A stretch of 32,257 bases of DNA from an uncultured Bacteroidales bacterium. GTDB lineage: Bacteria > Bacteroidota > Bacteroidia > Bacteroidales > Paludibacteraceae. The stretch spans positions 1 through 32,257 of the forward strand of contig CACZRD010000052.1 in the NCBI GenBank assembly GCA_902783545.1, in the 5' to 3' direction. Positions 7,787 through 15,799 of this stretch are shown here, one piece after another. Under the pieces are notes generated by a model. The model searched no databases and was not told where the DNA came from. It worked only from the letters and a program-made list of their open reading frames with translations. Made by a program: the position numbers and the translations under genes. Position 1 is the first letter of the stretch, and each line of letters starts with the position of its first letter.

Positions 7787-9802
7787 ATGGCAACATTACA
7801 ACGTATTCGCAACCATGGCGTGTTCCTACTGGTGATAGTGGGTCTGGCTATGCTTGCATTTATCTTGGGAGACGTCCTTAACTCCAGCAGCTCGTACTTC
7901 AACAAGAGCCGCGAGTACATCGGAGAGATTGAAGGACAGAAGATTCACTACACCGAGTACGAAAGCGCAGTAGAACAACTGACCGAGGTCTATAAGATCG
8001 AGTCAGGTCGCAGCGATTTTGATGAGGATATGCACGCGCAGATCCGCAATCAGGTTTGGCAGATGTTGGTAGCCAAATACACGCTGCAAGATCAGGGCGA
8101 GAAGATCGGCATGGATATCACCTCTGACGAGCTCTATGAGCTCTGCGCCGGTGCACATCCCCACCAGCTCATCACCTCGCGTCGCATATTCGCAGGGCAG
8201 AACGGCCAGTTCGACCGCAATAGCCTGATTAACTTCCTCTCATCCATCGAGATCGATGCCGAGAACGCAGAGCAAGCTGCTAACCTCAAGCAGGCTAAGA
8301 ACTACTGGATGTACTGGGAGAACGCTGTTCGTCTGACGGCTATGCAAGAGAAATATGTCGGTCTGGTTCAGAACCTGCTGACCGCCAACAACCTTGACGC
8401 CAAGTACGCCGCACAAGCCAAGCAGACGAAGGTCAGCGTGGACTATGCTATCAAGCCCTACTACACCGTAGCCGACTCACTGGTGAAGGTTAGCACGAGC
8501 GACATCCGCAAGATCTACGACGAGCGCAAACCGCTGTACAAGCAGACCCCGAACCGCGAGATCGCATATATCGCCTTCCCTATCGTCCCGAGCGAGGCAG
8601 ACTTCGAGCTTGCCGAGAAAGCGATGCAGTCCATCGAGGAGGAGTTCCGCACCACCGACGAGGTCGCACTGGTTGTGAACAGCAACTCTGACGTTATGTA
8701 CGACGGTCGCAACTACTCCGAGAACAGCGTTCCCGAGGCATATAAAGAGTTCGCGTTTGCCAAGGGCGCAAAGAAAGACGACTTCATGGCGCTCAACTAC
8801 GACGAGGCTACCCGCACGTTCCGAATGGCACGTATCATCGACTGCGGTTACAGCACGCCGGACTCCGTTCAACTCAAGGGTATAGCTACCGCTGAGGGCG
8901 AGGAGGATCAGGAGTATGGCTGGTTCACCGAAGCCGATCTGCAGAAGAACATCGCCGAGCCCGCATTCGCAGGCAAGGTAGGCAGCCGCTTTACAGTCAG
9001 CCTCGGCATGGAAGACCGCACGTTTGAGATTATGGGTCTCACCAAGGCTACGCCGAAAGTGAAGCTTGCGATCATTGAGCAAACGGTTACCCCGTCGAGT
9101 AAGACCTACGCAGCCATCTACAACCAAGCCAACCAGTTCGTTGTCAACAACCAGAACGAAGAGGCTTTCCGTGCTGCTGCTCAGGAGGCTCAGATGGAGA
9201 TCGAGACCGCCAGCAACCTGCAGAAGATGGGTAACAAAGTTGCCGACCTCAAGTCCAGCCGTGCTATCGTTCGTTGGGCGTTTGGTGCCAAGGAAGGTCA
9301 GGTCAGTGACGTATTCGAGTGCGGTGACAAGTATATCGTAGCCGTACTGACCGCTTGCCACGACGGCGAGTACCGCGACTTCGAGGACGTACAGGCTACG
9401 CTCCGTTATGAGGCTGTTAACCGCAAGAAAGCCGAGTTTATCAAGAAGGAGATCGCCGGTGCAAAGACCCTTGCCGAGGCCGCTGAGAAGATGGGAACCG
9501 AGGTGCGTCACATCGACGAGCTGACCGAGGATAGTTATCGTTTCGGTTCGGAGGGCGTAGAGCCTGCAGCTATCGGTACGGCGTTTGCTACTGCTGCCGG
9601 CGAGCTGTCGCAGCCTGTTAAGGGCAACCAAGGCGTGATTGTACTTGTGCCTGCCGACGTTCAGCGTTCGGATGCCGAGATCGACTACAAGTCGGAGATC
9701 GCATCGCTCAACGCCCGCACAAGCTACTCCCTGCCCTATCAGCTCATCAACAACCTGGAGCAGAACGCCGACATCGTTGACAACCGCGCTACGTTCCAGT
9801 AA
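7787..9802 (+). CDS. ppiD: PpiD/SurA-type peptidyl-prolyl isomerase, membrane-anchored
   Basis: A 671-aa envelope foldase. A single N-terminal transmembrane helix at about residues 11-29 (VFLLVIVGLAMLAFILGDV) anchors the protein, with the rest in the periplasm. The sequence after it matches the SurA/PpiD N-terminal chaperone region (GEIEGQKIHYTEYESAVEQL; the WQMLVAKYTLQDQGEKIGM helix). A parvulin-like segment near residues 490-530 (AFGAKEGQVSDVFECGDKYIVAVL) follows. I could not confirm a full catalytic residue set, so it may act mainly as a chaperone. In E. coli PpiD binds the Sec translocon together with YfgM, and a YfgM-like gene with a matching transcription-start element lies at 17564-18241. 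Transcribed alone from its own promoter, with a hairpin at its 3' end. Confidence 0.85.
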   Translation: MATLQRIRNHGVFLLVIVGLAMLAFILGDVLNSSSSYFNKSREYIGEIEGQKIHYTEYESAVEQLTEVYKIESGRSDFDEDMHAQIRNQVWQMLVAKYTLQDQGEKIGMDITSDELYELCAGAHPHQLITSRRIFAGQNGQFDRNSLINFLSSIEIDAENAEQAANLKQAKNYWMYWENAVRLTAMQEKYVGLVQNLLTANNLDAKYAAQAKQTKVSVDYAIKPYYTVADSLVKVSTSDIRKIYDERKPLYKQTPNREIAYIAFPIVPSEADFELAEKAMQSIEEEFRTTDEVALVVNSNSDVMYDGRNYSENSVPEAYKEFAFAKGAKKDDFMALNYDEATRTFRMARIIDCGYSTPDSVQLKGIATAEGEEDQEYGWFTEADLQKNIAEPAFAGKVGSRFTVSLGMEDRTFEIMGLTKATPKVKLAIIEQTVTPSSKTYAAIYNQANQFVVNNQNEEAFRAAAQEAQMEIETASNLQKMGNKVADLKSSRAIVRWAFGAKEGQVSDVFECGDKYIVAVLTACHDGEYRDFEDVQATLRYEAVNRKKAEFIKKEIAGAKTLAEAAEKMGTEVRHIDELTEDSYRFGSEGVEPAAIGTAFATAAGELSQPVKGNQGVIVLVPADVQRSDAEIDYKSEIASLNARTSYSLPYQLINNLEQNADIVDNRATFQ

Positions 9803-9819
9803 TCCGGTTGTTTGACAAT

Positions 9820-9855
9820 ATACAGAACGACACCTTTGCGGGTGTCGTTCTGTAT
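9820..9855. terminator. Perfect 15-bp hairpin after the PpiD-like gene
   Basis: ATACAGAACGACACC (9820-9834) pairs perfectly with 9841-9855 around a 6-nt loop TTTGCG. It begins 17 nt after the stop codon. Neither side has a long T-tract, so the structure can act in both directions. It is probably the terminator of the PpiD-like transcript and could also end a leftward transcript from the promoter at 9962-9992. Confidence 0.75.
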
Positions 9856-9890
9856 TATGGAGTGCTGATGCTCAAAAAACGTACGGGACA

Positions 9891-9927
9891 AACGAGGGCA
9901 AAACGAGGTTTTAACGAGGTTTTAACG
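9891..9927. repeat. 11-bp tandem array AACGAGGTTTT
   Basis: AACGAGGGCAA (9891-9901), two perfect AACGAGGTTTT units (9902-9923) and a partial AACG follow at strict 11-bp spacing. The same unit forms the array at 22570-22613. Where a unit follows another, AAAAC and GTTTT flank a GAG, so each junction can form a small stem. Confidence 0.85.
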
Positions 9928-9961
9928 TTATGTTTGTTTTTCTACGGCTGTTTTCTAACTG

Positions 9962-9992
9962 CAAAGTTACAAAAATATTCTAATATTTGCAA
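9962..9992 (-). promoter_or_regulatory. Leftward promoter without a protein gene
   Basis: Read on the minus strand, TTGC (9992-9989) and TAACTTTG (9969-9962) are separated by exactly 19 nt, the same geometry as every other promoter in the window. It diverges from the aldo/keto reductase promoter 18 nt away and points into the 11-bp array and hairpin. Confidence 0.6.
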
Positions 9993-10009
9993 ATTATTTA
10001 TCTAAAAAC

Positions 10010-10040
10010 TTGCAAATGCTGATTTTTTTTCGTACCTTTG
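10010..10040 (+). promoter_or_regulatory. Promoter of the aldo/keto reductase-GH2 pair
   Basis: TTGC at 10010-10013 and TACCTTTG at 10033-10040 are separated by 19 nt. The box is 49 nt upstream of the start codon at 10090. Confidence 0.82.
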
Positions 10041-10089
10041 TGAGCGAAATACAAATTGCCGATGTAAATATACTTAAAAGCACGATACT

Positions 10090-11049
10090 ATGGAAACCAA
10101 AGACCTCTACAAAGCAGCCGAGAGCCGCTATGACAACCAAGCGATGTACGCATTCTGCGGGCGAAGCGGAGTACAACTACCCAAACTCAGCCTCGGCATG
10201 TGGCATAACTTCGGCAGCATCGATCCCTACGAGCGCAGCCGCGCTATCACGCACTACGCCTTCGACCACGGCATCACGCACTTCGATCTGGCAAACAACT
10301 ACGGTCCCGTATATGGCAGCGCTGAGGAGACAATGGGACGCCTCATGGACGACAGTTTCCGGCCGTACCGCGATGAGCTGTTCATCTCCACCAAAGCCGG
10401 TTACGACATGTGGCCCGGACCGTACGGCAACGGCGGTTCGCGCAAGTACCTGATGTCGAGCATCGACCAGAGCCTCAAGCGGATGCACCTCGACTATGTC
10501 GATCTGTTCTACAGTCACCGTTACGACCCGAACACGCCGATCGAGGAGACCCTGCAAGCTCTCGTGGACATCGTGCGCGCAGGCAAAGCGTTGTACATCG
10601 GTATCTCCAACTGGCCGCTGGAGCAGCTGCGCAAAGGCTACGACTACCTCGCACAGCGCGATGTGCCGCTGCTGATCTACCAAGGCAAACTCAACCGCCT
10701 CTACACCGAGCATATTGACAGCGGGTTGCTCAACTTCTGCCGCGAGAGAGGTGTGGGATTCATCGCATTCTCGCCGCTGGCACAAGGGCTGCTCACCGAC
10801 CGTTACATCAACGGTATACCTGCCGACTCGCGAATGGCGAAAGGTAAGTTCCTACGCGCCGACCAACTGACCGACAGCGTCCGCGCCGAGGTAGCCGCCG
10901 TGCGTGTGGAAGCCGCCGAGCGGAAGATATCCACCGCCCAACGCGCCTTAGGCTGGATACTGGAGCAGCAAGGCGTCACATCCGTGCTCGTAGGAGCGAG
11001 CAGCGTCGAACAACTGCAAGACAACCTCGCGGTGGTCAGCAATCAGTAA
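10090..11049 (+). CDS. Aldo/keto reductase, YghZ (GAP reductase) type
   Basis: A 319-aa NADPH-dependent reductase with the TIM-barrel AKR fold. The catalytic tetrad can be read in order: Asp in HFDLANNYG, Tyr in the same motif, Lys in STKAGYDMWPGPYG and His in YSHRYDP. The MWPGPYG-NGGSRKYL stretch and the NTPIEET and ALYIGISNW motifs are typical of the E. coli YghZ/Gpr subgroup, which reduces L-glyceraldehyde 3-phosphate and other aldehydes. The substrate here is inferred only. Its last codons (SNQ-stop) are made by a 7-bp repeat array that runs on into the gap. It precedes the GH2 gene and probably shares its transcript. Confidence 0.9.
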   Translation: METKDLYKAAESRYDNQAMYAFCGRSGVQLPKLSLGMWHNFGSIDPYERSRAITHYAFDHGITHFDLANNYGPVYGSAEETMGRLMDDSFRPYRDELFISTKAGYDMWPGPYGNGGSRKYLMSSIDQSLKRMHLDYVDLFYSHRYDPNTPIEETLQALVDIVRAGKALYIGISNWPLEQLRKGYDYLAQRDVPLLIYQGKLNRLYTEHIDSGLLNFCRERGVGFIAFSPLAQGLLTDRYINGIPADSRMAKGKFLRADQLTDSVRAEVAAVRVEAAERKISTAQRALGWILEQQGVTSVLVGASSVEQLQDNLAVVSNQ

Positions 11050-11077
11050 TCAGCTGTCAGCCATCAGTAATCACAAA
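11036..11077 (+). repeat. Heptanucleotide array x6 spanning the reductase stop
   Basis: Units TCAGCAA, TCAGTAA, TCAGCTG, TCAGCCA, TCAGTAA, TCACAAA run in strict 7-bp period. The stop codon of the aldo/keto reductase (11047-11049) is the TAA of the second unit. The last unit shifts from the TCAGNNN family toward the AAATCAC family used just downstream, linking the two. Confidence 0.88.
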
Positions 11078-11102
11078 TGACCACGGCTCTGCCGATCGAA
11101 AG

Positions 11103-11119
11103 AAATCACAAATCACAAA
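11103..11119 (+). repeat. Heptanucleotide array AAATCAC abutting the GH2 start
   Basis: Two perfect AAATCAC units (11103-11116) and a third partial unit that runs into the start codon (AAATG). As with gcvT and the nucleotidyltransferase, the array fills the ribosome-binding position on the coding strand. Confidence 0.8.
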
Positions 11120-13620
11120 TGAAAAATATATTCCCTACTCTGCTGTTGGCGGTCGTATTCGCGTTGGCAGCATGCACTCCCAAACAAGACAGCGTACGTC
11201 AGGAGCGTCTGCTTACCGAGTGGCAGTTCAGGCTTATCGACAGCCTTGACCAACCTCTCGGTGACGGCTGGCAGAATGTGACTGTGCCCCACGACTGGGC
11301 TATCAGCGGACCGTTTGACCGTAACAATGACCTGCAAAAAGTCGTTGTCGTGCAGAATGGCGAAAATGAAGCCACCTGGAAGACCGGACGCAGCGGTGGT
11401 CTGCCATGGATGGGCAAAGCGCATTATCGCACACGCATCAAGGTCGATACAACGAAGTGGAACACCCTCGTGTTCGACGGCGCTATGTCCCACGCCGACA
11501 TCTTTATCAACGACGAGGAGGTCTGCTACTGGCCGTACGGCTACAACACCTTCGACTGCTATATACTGCCGCAACTGCTCACCAGCGACAGCGTGGATAT
11601 TGATGTCTTCCTGGAGAACAAACCCCAGCAGAGTCGCTGGTATCCGGGAGCGGGTATCTACCGCAACGTACACCTGATAACCACTGACCGCATCCATATT
11701 CCTACCTTCGGTACGCTCGTGCGCACGCCGGAGGTGAGCAAGGACAGAGCGGTCGTAACGTTTGCTGCCGAACTGCAGAACGGCGTGGAGCCTACCAAAG
11801 CCGATGAGGCAGGCGTAGAGATAGTGACGGACATCCTGTTCAACGGCAAGGTCGTTGCAACAATAGAGGGTCAGGAAGGCAGCGCAGAGGTTCAGAATCC
11901 GCATCTTTGGTCGCCCGAGACCCCGAACCTATACACCGCGCGTACGCGAGTGATAAAGCCAACAGCCAATGGCCAAAAGCCAACAGCCATCCTTGACGAG
12001 GTCAACACCCGCTTCGGTATCCGCAGCATCAGTTACACGCCGGAGCACGGGTTCCAACTCAACGGCGTGACACGTAAGTTCAAGGGCGTGTGCAACCACC
12101 ACGACCTCGGACCGTTGGGTGCAGCGATCCACAAAGACGCTCTTCGTCACCAGATAGCCATGCTCCAAGACATGGGCTGCGATGCTATCCGCACCAGCCA
12201 TAACATGCCGGCGCCCGAACTCGTCGAACTATGCGACGAGATGGGTATGATGATGATGATCGAGCCGTTTGACGTGTGGAACCACGGTAAGACCGACAAC
12301 GACTACAACCGTGAGTTCAACGACTACTGGCGCTTCGACATCACGAACATGGTTAAGCACTATAGAAACAACGCCTGCGTGATGCTCTGGTCGAGCGGCA
12401 ACGAGGTGTGGAACCAAGTGCTGCCTGACGGCATTGAGATCGTGACAAACCTGCAAGAACTCTTCCACCAGCTCGACCCCACGCGCCCCGTTACCAACGG
12501 CATGGATCAGGCGATGCATATCATCCACAACGGCTTTGGTGCTGCAGTCGAGCTGCCCGGTCTGAACTACCGCACGGGACGTTACCACGAGGCGTACGAG
12601 TTCCTTCCGCAGAAGATGATCCTCGGCTCAGAGACCGCTTCCACAGTCAGCAGCCGCGGCGTATATAAGACTCCCGCCATCCTCAAGGATTTCGCCATGT
12701 ATGACGACAATCAGTCGAGCGGCTATGACGTAGAATACTGCCCGTGGTCCGGTCTGCCCGAACAGGACTTCCAGCTGCAAGACGACTACCCGTGGACGCT
12801 GGGGCAGTTCGTCTGGACGGGCTTCGACTACCTGGGTGAGCCCTCGCCCTACGATACCGACGCCTGGCCGAGTCACTCGTCGTACTTCGGCATCATCGAC
12901 CTCGCCTCGCTGCCGAAAGACCGCTACTACCTCTACCGCAGCCAGTGGAACACGCAGTCACCGACCCTGCACCTGCTGCCGCACTGGAACTGGAGCGAGG
13001 GCGATCTGGTGCCCATCTTCTGCTACACATCCTACCCCTCTTCCGAACTGTTTGTCAACGGTAAGAGTTACGGTCGCCTGCGTCACGCCACACCCGAAGA
13101 AACAGAGCGCCTGAAAGCCGGTGAGCAGATTAAAGGCGTGAGCGCTATGCCCAAGGTCGGCGACTTCATACCGCCTGTATGGGGATCACAGCCCTGCCCC
13201 GAACTGCTGCCACGTTACCGACTCATGTGGTTCGACGTGCCGTTTGAAGCCGGACAGATTGAGGTCGTTGCCTACGATGCAGACGGCAAAGAAGCCGCCC
13301 GCGAAACCATCCGCACAGCCGGAGAGCCGCACCACCTGACAGCCGTGTGGGCAAACGAAACAGAGTCCCCGGAGGAACTCTGTTACATAACCTTGCGCGT
13401 TGAGGACAAAGACGGCAACCTCTGCCCTGCTGCCGCTAACCTCATCCGTTATGAGGGTGAAGGTTTCGTAGCTACCGCCAACGGTGACGCCGCCAGCCTC
13501 GACAGCTTCGTTCAGCCCGAGATGCACGCCTTTGCCGGACAATGTACGTTCATCCTACGCAAAGGCAGCAAAGGCTCATTCACAGCCGAGAACCTTGCAC
13601 CGGCAACCGTCAAACTGTAG
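11119..13620 (+). CDS. Glycoside hydrolase family 2 lipoprotein (beta-galactosidase-like)
   Basis: An 833-aa lipoprotein with lipobox ending at C19 (LAAC), so periplasmic or surface anchored. In order: a GH2 sugar-binding jelly roll (about residues 40-190, with WGTVPHDWAISG-like VPHDWAI), an immunoglobulin-like domain, a TIM barrel from about 300, and C-terminal beta domains (SSELFVNGKSYGR, as in DUF4982 proteins). The acid/base glutamate is E429 in SGNEVW and the nucleophile is likely E505 in ILGSETAS. It cleaves a beta-linked sugar, most probably galactoside; exact specificity is open. The start at 11119 gives the signal peptide; an in-frame ATG at 11077 does not. A 7-bp array lies inside the gene at 11959-11986. 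No SusC/SusD genes are nearby. Confidence 0.9.
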   Translation: MKNIFPTLLLAVVFALAACTPKQDSVRQERLLTEWQFRLIDSLDQPLGDGWQNVTVPHDWAISGPFDRNNDLQKVVVVQNGENEATWKTGRSGGLPWMGKAHYRTRIKVDTTKWNTLVFDGAMSHADIFINDEEVCYWPYGYNTFDCYILPQLLTSDSVDIDVFLENKPQQSRWYPGAGIYRNVHLITTDRIHIPTFGTLVRTPEVSKDRAVVTFAAELQNGVEPTKADEAGVEIVTDILFNGKVVATIEGQEGSAEVQNPHLWSPETPNLYTARTRVIKPTANGQKPTAILDEVNTRFGIRSISYTPEHGFQLNGVTRKFKGVCNHHDLGPLGAAIHKDALRHQIAMLQDMGCDAIRTSHNMPAPELVELCDEMGMMMMIEPFDVWNHGKTDNDYNREFNDYWRFDITNMVKHYRNNACVMLWSSGNEVWNQVLPDGIEIVTNLQELFHQLDPTRPVTNGMDQAMHIIHNGFGAAVELPGLNYRTGRYHEAYEFLPQKMILGSETASTVSSRGVYKTPAILKDFAMYDDNQSSGYDVEYCPWSGLPEQDFQLQDDYPWTLGQFVWTGFDYLGEPSPYDTDAWPSHSSYFGIIDLASLPKDRYYLYRSQWNTQSPTLHLLPHWNWSEGDLVPIFCYTSYPSSELFVNGKSYGRLRHATPEETERLKAGEQIKGVSAMPKVGDFIPPVWGSQPCPELLPRYRLMWFDVPFEAGQIEVVAYDADGKEAARETIRTAGEPHHLTAVWANETESPEELCYITLRVEDKDGNLCPAAANLIRYEGEGFVATANGDAASLDSFVQPEMHAFAGQCTFILRKGSKGSFTAENLAPATVKL
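11959..11986 (+). repeat. Heptanucleotide array x4 inside the GH2 gene
   Basis: CCAACAG, CCAATGG, CCAAAAG, CCAACAG, encoding part of KPTANGQKPTAI just before the TIM barrel (residues about 281-290). The unit family matches the internal arrays of dnaX and pepT. The insert sits at a domain boundary, where extra residues would be tolerated. Confidence 0.8.
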
Positions 13621-14520
13621 TCAGAACAGCGGGCTCGGATAAACGCCTGCATCCACGAGGGACTGGATCTTGTCAACCACCATCTGGCGGTCGTCGGCGT
13701 AGGTCACGCCAAACCACTTCGACGGAGTGTCAAGCACCTCGCATTTGGCTTTGCCGGCCTTGATGAGGTCGTTGACCAGCGTCGGGATATAGAACTCTTT
13801 CTTGAGCTCCTGACCATTCTTTGCGAGGAACTCCTTGAACGCTACTTCGGAGTATTGGAAGTATTCCGGCGTAAAGCCCCACATGTTCATCGAAACGGGC
13901 GTGTGCTCCTCCAGCGGGAAATCCTTGCCGTCCTCAGTAAAGACAATAGTGCCGTTCTTACGCTCGATGTTCGTGCGCTCAACGACATCCGTCAGGCAGC
14001 GGTTAGCGTCTGTCTGGCACACTCCACGGCTGACCGATCCGTGTTCGCTCAGCGTATTGCAAACGCGGTAACCTACCATGCAGTAGTGATTCTGCTTGCC
14101 TTCCACACTCTCAAGGAATCGTGCGAGCACCTCGAAGCTCTCCTTGCCGTAGAAGTCGTCAGCATTGATGACAGCAAACGGCTCATTGATGACATCCTTG
14201 CCCATCAGCACAGCGTGGTTCGTGCCCCACGGCTTGGTACGTTCGGGGTTGTACGTGCAGCCTGCCGGCACTTTGTCCAAGCTCTGGAAGCAAACCTCGC
14301 AGGGAACTTTGTCAGCGTACTTAGCGATCACTACGCGGCGGAAGTCCTCCTCAAAATCCTTGCGGATAACGAATACGACTTTACCGAATCCGGCACGCAA
14401 TGCGTCAAATACCGAATAATCCATGATCGTCTCGCCATTCGGTCCCAGACCGTCAAGCTGTTTCAATCCTCCGTAACGGCTACCCATACCGGCTGCCAAA
14501 ATAAACAATGTAGGCTTCAT
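13621..14520 (-). CDS. Sugar nucleotidyltransferase
   Basis: A 299-aa NTP-transferase fold protein. The N-terminal signature LAAGMGSRYGGLKQLDGLGP (about residues 8-27) is the nucleotide-binding loop of sugar-phosphate nucleotidylyltransferases, and NADDFYG near 120 is the metal-binding Asp region. It should join a nucleotide to a sugar phosphate for polysaccharide or glycoconjugate synthesis; the sugar is unknown. Its stop codon directly abuts the stop of the convergent GH2 gene with no base between. Upstream, a seven-unit 7-bp array touches its start codon. Confidence 0.85.
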   Translation of the reverse strand: MKPTLFILAAGMGSRYGGLKQLDGLGPNGETIMDYSVFDALRAGFGKVVFVIRKDFEEDFRRVVIAKYADKVPCEVCFQSLDKVPAGCTYNPERTKPWGTNHAVLMGKDVINEPFAVINADDFYGKESFEVLARFLESVEGKQNHYCMVGYRVCNTLSEHGSVSRGVCQTDANRCLTDVVERTNIERKNGTIVFTEDGKDFPLEEHTPVSMNMWGFTPEYFQYSEVAFKEFLAKNGQELKKEFYIPTLVNDLIKAGKAKCEVLDTPSKWFGVTYADDRQMVVDKIQSLVDAGVYPSPLF

Positions 14521-14569
14521 ATTATTTGTGATTTTTGATTTGTGATTTTTGATTTGTTATTTCTGATTG
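14521..14569 (-). repeat. Heptanucleotide array x7 abutting the nucleotidyltransferase start
   Basis: Exactly seven 7-bp units fill 49 nt between the start codon (14520) and the hairpin at 14570. On the coding strand they are AAATCAC, AAATCAA, AAATAAC and similar, ending AAATAAT then ATG. The orientation relative to the gene is the same as before gcvT and the GH2 gene, though this gene is on the other strand. Confidence 0.88.
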
Positions 14570-14589
14570 ATCCGCCATAGATGGCGGAT
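14570..14589 (-). terminator. Hairpin after the YitT-family gene
   Basis: ATCCGCCA (14570-14577) pairs with TGGCGGAT (14582-14589) around loop TAGA. It lies 5 nt past the YitT-family stop and borders the 7-bp array exactly. No T-tract follows in the minus direction; the array does. Confidence 0.55.
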
Positions 14590-14594
14590 AGCTA

Positions 14595-15698
14595 TTATTC
14601 CGAGGTGTCGATTACGATCTTGCCGGCGGGATCTTTCTTGTGCTTGAGCCACAGGCCATAGACCTCACTGCAGTTGCCGGCAGTGATGAACGACTTGATA
14701 TGATTATTCTTGATGAACGCCATGAGCTTGGCGAACTCGTCCTGAGTCAGCAGGGACTGAATCTCGATCTTCTTCATACCGCCATAGCCGCCACGCACCT
14801 CGTAGAGCGTGCAACCGCGCACCAAATCGTTGACAATATAGTCACGCACCCGCTCGAACTCGCTGCTGATGATACAAACACGCTTGCGCTTGGATATAGA
14901 AGCAGTGAAATAGTCAATCACGAGTCCGTTGATCCATGTACCGATCAGTCCGATAACTACCATTCGGAAGTCGTTGATCAGGAACGCCGAGCAGCAGATG
15001 ATCGCGCCGCCTATAGTCACCGACGCACCTATATCGAAATGCAGGTATTTGTTGATGATCTTAGCGAGGATATCCAAGCCGCCGGTAGAAGCATTGATGC
15101 TGAACTCGATAGCCTGGCACATCGACAACAGGAACACGAAGCACACCAGGTCAAACCACACGTCGCCCATCCCTAATCCGCCGGACATCACCGTATCACG
15201 CACCTGCTCGAGTACCTCCCCTGCCCTGCTGAGCAAGTAAGGATTGCCGTTGGCATCCAGCACGCTCTCACCGGCTTGCAGACGCGAGAGGACATCGGGG
15301 TTCTCGATGACCTTATGTGTGAAGTTCGTGTAAGGATAGATACGATCCCACATCTGCGTCAACGGACCGAGGATCATAGCGGTATAGACGGTCTTGGCAC
15401 CGAACTCGTTGCCGATGAGCAGAAACGCCAACAGCAACAGGAACGCGTTGATGCCCATTACCAGATACGAGAACGTGTCAGCATCGCCGCCGATCAGGGT
15501 GTTGATTACGATGCTCAAACCGGATATCGTACCGATGATCAGGTGCGAAGGCATCAGAAAATAATAGACTGCTGCAGCCCCGAGGGCTATGCCGAGGGTC
15601 ATGATGATCAGTTCGCGCCAGAACTTCTTCGTTGCAAGCGCGTGCAAGAACTGTCGTCCCTGCTCCAGCCAGTATTCTTTGGTAAAGTGTTCGTTCAT
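14595..15698 (-). CDS. YitT/DUF2179-family membrane protein
   Basis: A 367-aa integral membrane protein. Hydrophobic segments begin at about residues 30, 58, 80, 175 and 220 (for example LIIMTLGIALGAAAVYYFLM and NAFLLLLAFLLIG). A soluble C-terminal DUF2179 domain spans about residues 272-355 (VCIISSEFERVRDYIVNDLVRGCTLYEVRGGYGG). The family is widespread and its transport or signalling role is not settled. Compared with short Bacillus YitT proteins it has a longer loop near residues 110-165. Its upstream gap is filled by an 11-bp tandem array up to the lysC stop. Confidence 0.85.
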   Translation of the reverse strand: MNEHFTKEYWLEQGRQFLHALATKKFWRELIIMTLGIALGAAAVYYFLMPSHLIIGTISGLSIVINTLIGGDADTFSYLVMGINAFLLLLAFLLIGNEFGAKTVYTAMILGPLTQMWDRIYPYTNFTHKVIENPDVLSRLQAGESVLDANGNPYLLSRAGEVLEQVRDTVMSGGLGMGDVWFDLVCFVFLLSMCQAIEFSINASTGGLDILAKIINKYLHFDIGASVTIGGAIICCSAFLINDFRMVVIGLIGTWINGLVIDYFTASISKRKRVCIISSEFERVRDYIVNDLVRGCTLYEVRGGYGGMKKIEIQSLLTQDEFAKLMAFIKNNHIKSFITAGNCSEVYGLWLKHKKDPAGKIVIDTSE

Positions 15699-15722
15699 GG
15701 TTTAATTAAAATTATCACTCCC

Positions 15723-15799
15723 GATAATGGATCGATAATGGATCGATAACGGATCGGAAACGGATCGGTAACGGATCGGAAACGGATCGATAACGGATC
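15723..15799. repeat. 11-bp tandem array GATAACGGATC x7
   Basis: Seven consecutive 11-bp units (GATAATGGATC x2, GATAACGGATC, GGAAACGGATC, GGTAACGGATC, GGAAACGGATC, GATAACGGATC) make 77 bp with no spacing error. The last two bases are part of the lysC stop codon (15798-15800 on the minus strand). Every junction contains GATCG. Near helical-turn spacing could present the same site on one DNA face seven times. Confidence 0.92.

Larger units (their letters stand above)
9820..9955 (-). ncRNA. Candidate small RNA (inferred)
   Basis: A complete leftward promoter at 9962-9992 predicts a transcript starting near 9955. It would cross the 11-bp array and end at the perfect hairpin 9820-9855, about 135 nt in all. 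No protein gene on this strand follows before the opposing PpiD-like CDS, and no convincing start codon or coding pattern was seen. It matches no RNA family I recognise. The call rests only on promoter, hairpin and gap placement. Confidence 0.3.

Noticed and set aside
8477-9631. 384-codon open frame antisense to the PpiD-like gene
   Set aside because: Composition is Val/Leu/Ala-rich without family motifs, and the sense gene has a promoter, membrane helix and family similarity.
9808-10005. 65-codon open frame in the gap after the PpiD-like gene
   Set aside because: It runs through the perfect hairpin and the 11-bp repeat and has no coding character.
15723-15799. CRISPR array
   Set aside because: Units are 11 bp and directly adjacent with no spacers, and no cas gene is nearby.
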